Positions 5,782-6,163 of a DNA stretch of 6,163 nucleotides are shown here, one piece after another. The position numbers and the translations under genes are program-made. The stretch's first letter is position 1; each line of letters opens with the position of its first letter. Source of the stretch: an uncultured Enterocloster sp. (GTDB taxonomy: Bacteria > Bacillota > Clostridia > Lachnospirales > Lachnospiraceae); assembly GCA_944382045.1 (NCBI GenBank), contig CALWMT010000164.1, positions 1 through 6,163 of the forward strand, read 5' to 3'. A model generated the notes under the pieces. The model made no database searches and was not told where the DNA came from. It saw only the letters and a program-made list of their open reading frames with translations.

Positions 5782-6009
5782 TCGGGGCGGGCGCGCTTCA
5801 CGCGAAAAGGTGCGCTATTTGCATACATTCCCTTGTTTTTAATATACTCCTGTGTTACGATAAAGGCAGGCAAAGTTTCTTAAATCCTCTAAATTATCTA
5901 TTATATTATTCTGCGCCGTACAGGCGCTCATACAGACTCTTTGCTTAATACCCCATAGAACAAGCAGGGAGGCTGGCGTCCTTCCTGCGAATACAGAAAG
6001 GATGGAAAA
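5782..6009. other. Non-coding intergenic region
   Basis: No convincing gene is found in these 228 bases. Short open frames on - lack family resemblance and a good ribosome binding site. Besides the candidate promoter at 5833-5861 the region holds two small hairpins: GCGCC-GTACA-GGCGC at 5913-5927, and GCAGGGAG/CTTCCTGC at 5964-5988 (8 bp with one G-T pair, nine-base loop). The second ends 21 bases before the downstream start codon and could affect translation. The start of the region is GC-rich and the middle strongly AT-rich. Confidence 0.6.
5833..5861 (+). promoter_or_regulatory. Candidate promoter for the gene starting at 6010
   Basis: TTGTTT (5833-5838) and TACGAT (5856-5861) are separated by 17 bases, with TGt just before the -10. 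The expected start near 5868 gives a leader of about 140 bases. A rival site is TATACT at 5843-5848, with TTGCAT as a weak -35 at 18 bp. Both are moderate matches. Confidence 0.4.
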
Positions 6010-6163
6010 ATGAATAAGGAAAACAGACATAACTTTACAGGCGATTTCCAAAGGGAAGCAAAGGAGCTGCTGCCATCTAAGGAGATAAACTTAAGCGATT
6101 TTGCGCTCTTTCTATCCGTGATGCGGCACAAGAAGGCCTATCAAAATGTGCTGAGTATCATCA
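6010..6163 (+). CDS. N-terminus of a probable PD-(D/E)XK / Rpn-family nuclease (partial)
   Basis: An open frame starts at ATG 6010, preceded by AAAGGA at 5997-6002 (seven-base spacer), and runs off the right edge after 51 codons. The visible part includes LLPSKEINLSDFALFLSVMR and then HKKAYQNVLSII. SDFALFLSVM followed by KAYQxVLSII is familiar from the N-terminus of clostridial proteins annotated as PD-(D/E)XK nuclease family transposase or Rpn family recombination-promoting nuclease, which are often present in many copies per genome and strongly expanded in Lachnospiraceae. The catalytic Asp and the ExK residues would lie downstream of the window, so neither activity nor intactness can be judged. 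No terminal inverted repeats or target duplications are visible on this side. The family call comes from recall of a short segment and could be wrong. Confidence 0.55.
   Translation, partial: MNKENRHNFTGDFQREAKELLPSKEINLSDFALFLSVMRHKKAYQNVLSII

Noticed and set aside
5913..5927. GCGCC-GTACA-GGCGC hairpin as a terminator
   Set aside because: Stem is only five pairs and no T-run follows on either strand.
5839..6051. 70-codon open frame on - in the right intergenic region
   Set aside because: No family resemblance, no convincing ribosome binding site, and it overlaps the better-supported start of the + gene at 6010.
1..6163. CRISPR arrays, tRNA, rRNA, complete insertion sequences
   Set aside because: No regularly spaced repeats, cloverleaf-like sequences, rRNA-like stretches or complete transposase with terminal repeats were seen on reading both strands.

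Overview
The window looks like chromosomal DNA of a gut-type member of the Clostridia, most likely a Lachnospiraceae species. The basis is protein resemblance: an anaerobic sulfatase maturase with the same residue numbering as the Clostridium perfringens enzyme, a Ctc-type L25 with motifs I associate with Lachnospiraceae, and the C-terminal end of a clostridial nucleoside kinase. Coding DNA is GC-rich, the gaps between genes are AT-rich, and every complete gene has a clear GGAGG-type ribosome binding site. The assignment is inferred from remembered family sequences, not from a search.

Layout. (1) 1-419, +: the C-terminal 138 residues of a uridine-kinase-like nucleoside kinase. (2) 480-1619, +: anaerobic sulfatase-maturating radical SAM enzyme (anSME). 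(3) 1614-3770, -: glycogen debranching enzyme GlgX (GH13 isoamylase type), convergent with anSME; the two stop codons share one palindromic hexamer. (4) 3771-4080: divergent, AT-rich control region with an extended -10 promoter facing each way and several dyads. (5) 4081-4674, +: ribosomal protein bL25 (Ctc form), followed by a strong intrinsic terminator at 4733-4782. (6) 4795-5637, -: pyridoxal/pyridoxamine kinase, convergent with L25. (7) 5638-6009: intergenic region with the kinase promoter, a spaced inverted repeat that looks like an operator, and a candidate promoter for the next gene. (8) 6010-6163, +: the first 51 codons of a gene that resembles the PD-(D/E)XK nuclease / Rpn-type putative transposase family.

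The genes do not form one pathway. They are mostly single housekeeping or metabolic transcription units: nucleotide salvage, sulfatase activation, storage-polysaccharide debranching, translation and vitamin B6 salvage. The sulfatase that anSME should activate is not in the window, nor are the other glycogen genes or any B6-responsive regulator. I found no CRISPR array, tRNA, rRNA, riboswitch of a recognisable class or complete mobile element.

I do not see a new multi-gene system. The points most worth a second look are non-coding: the inverted repeat upstream of the B6 kinase, the shared TTATAA stop of anSME and glgX with mutually exclusive hairpins just inside anSME, and the dyads in the glgX/L25 divergent region.
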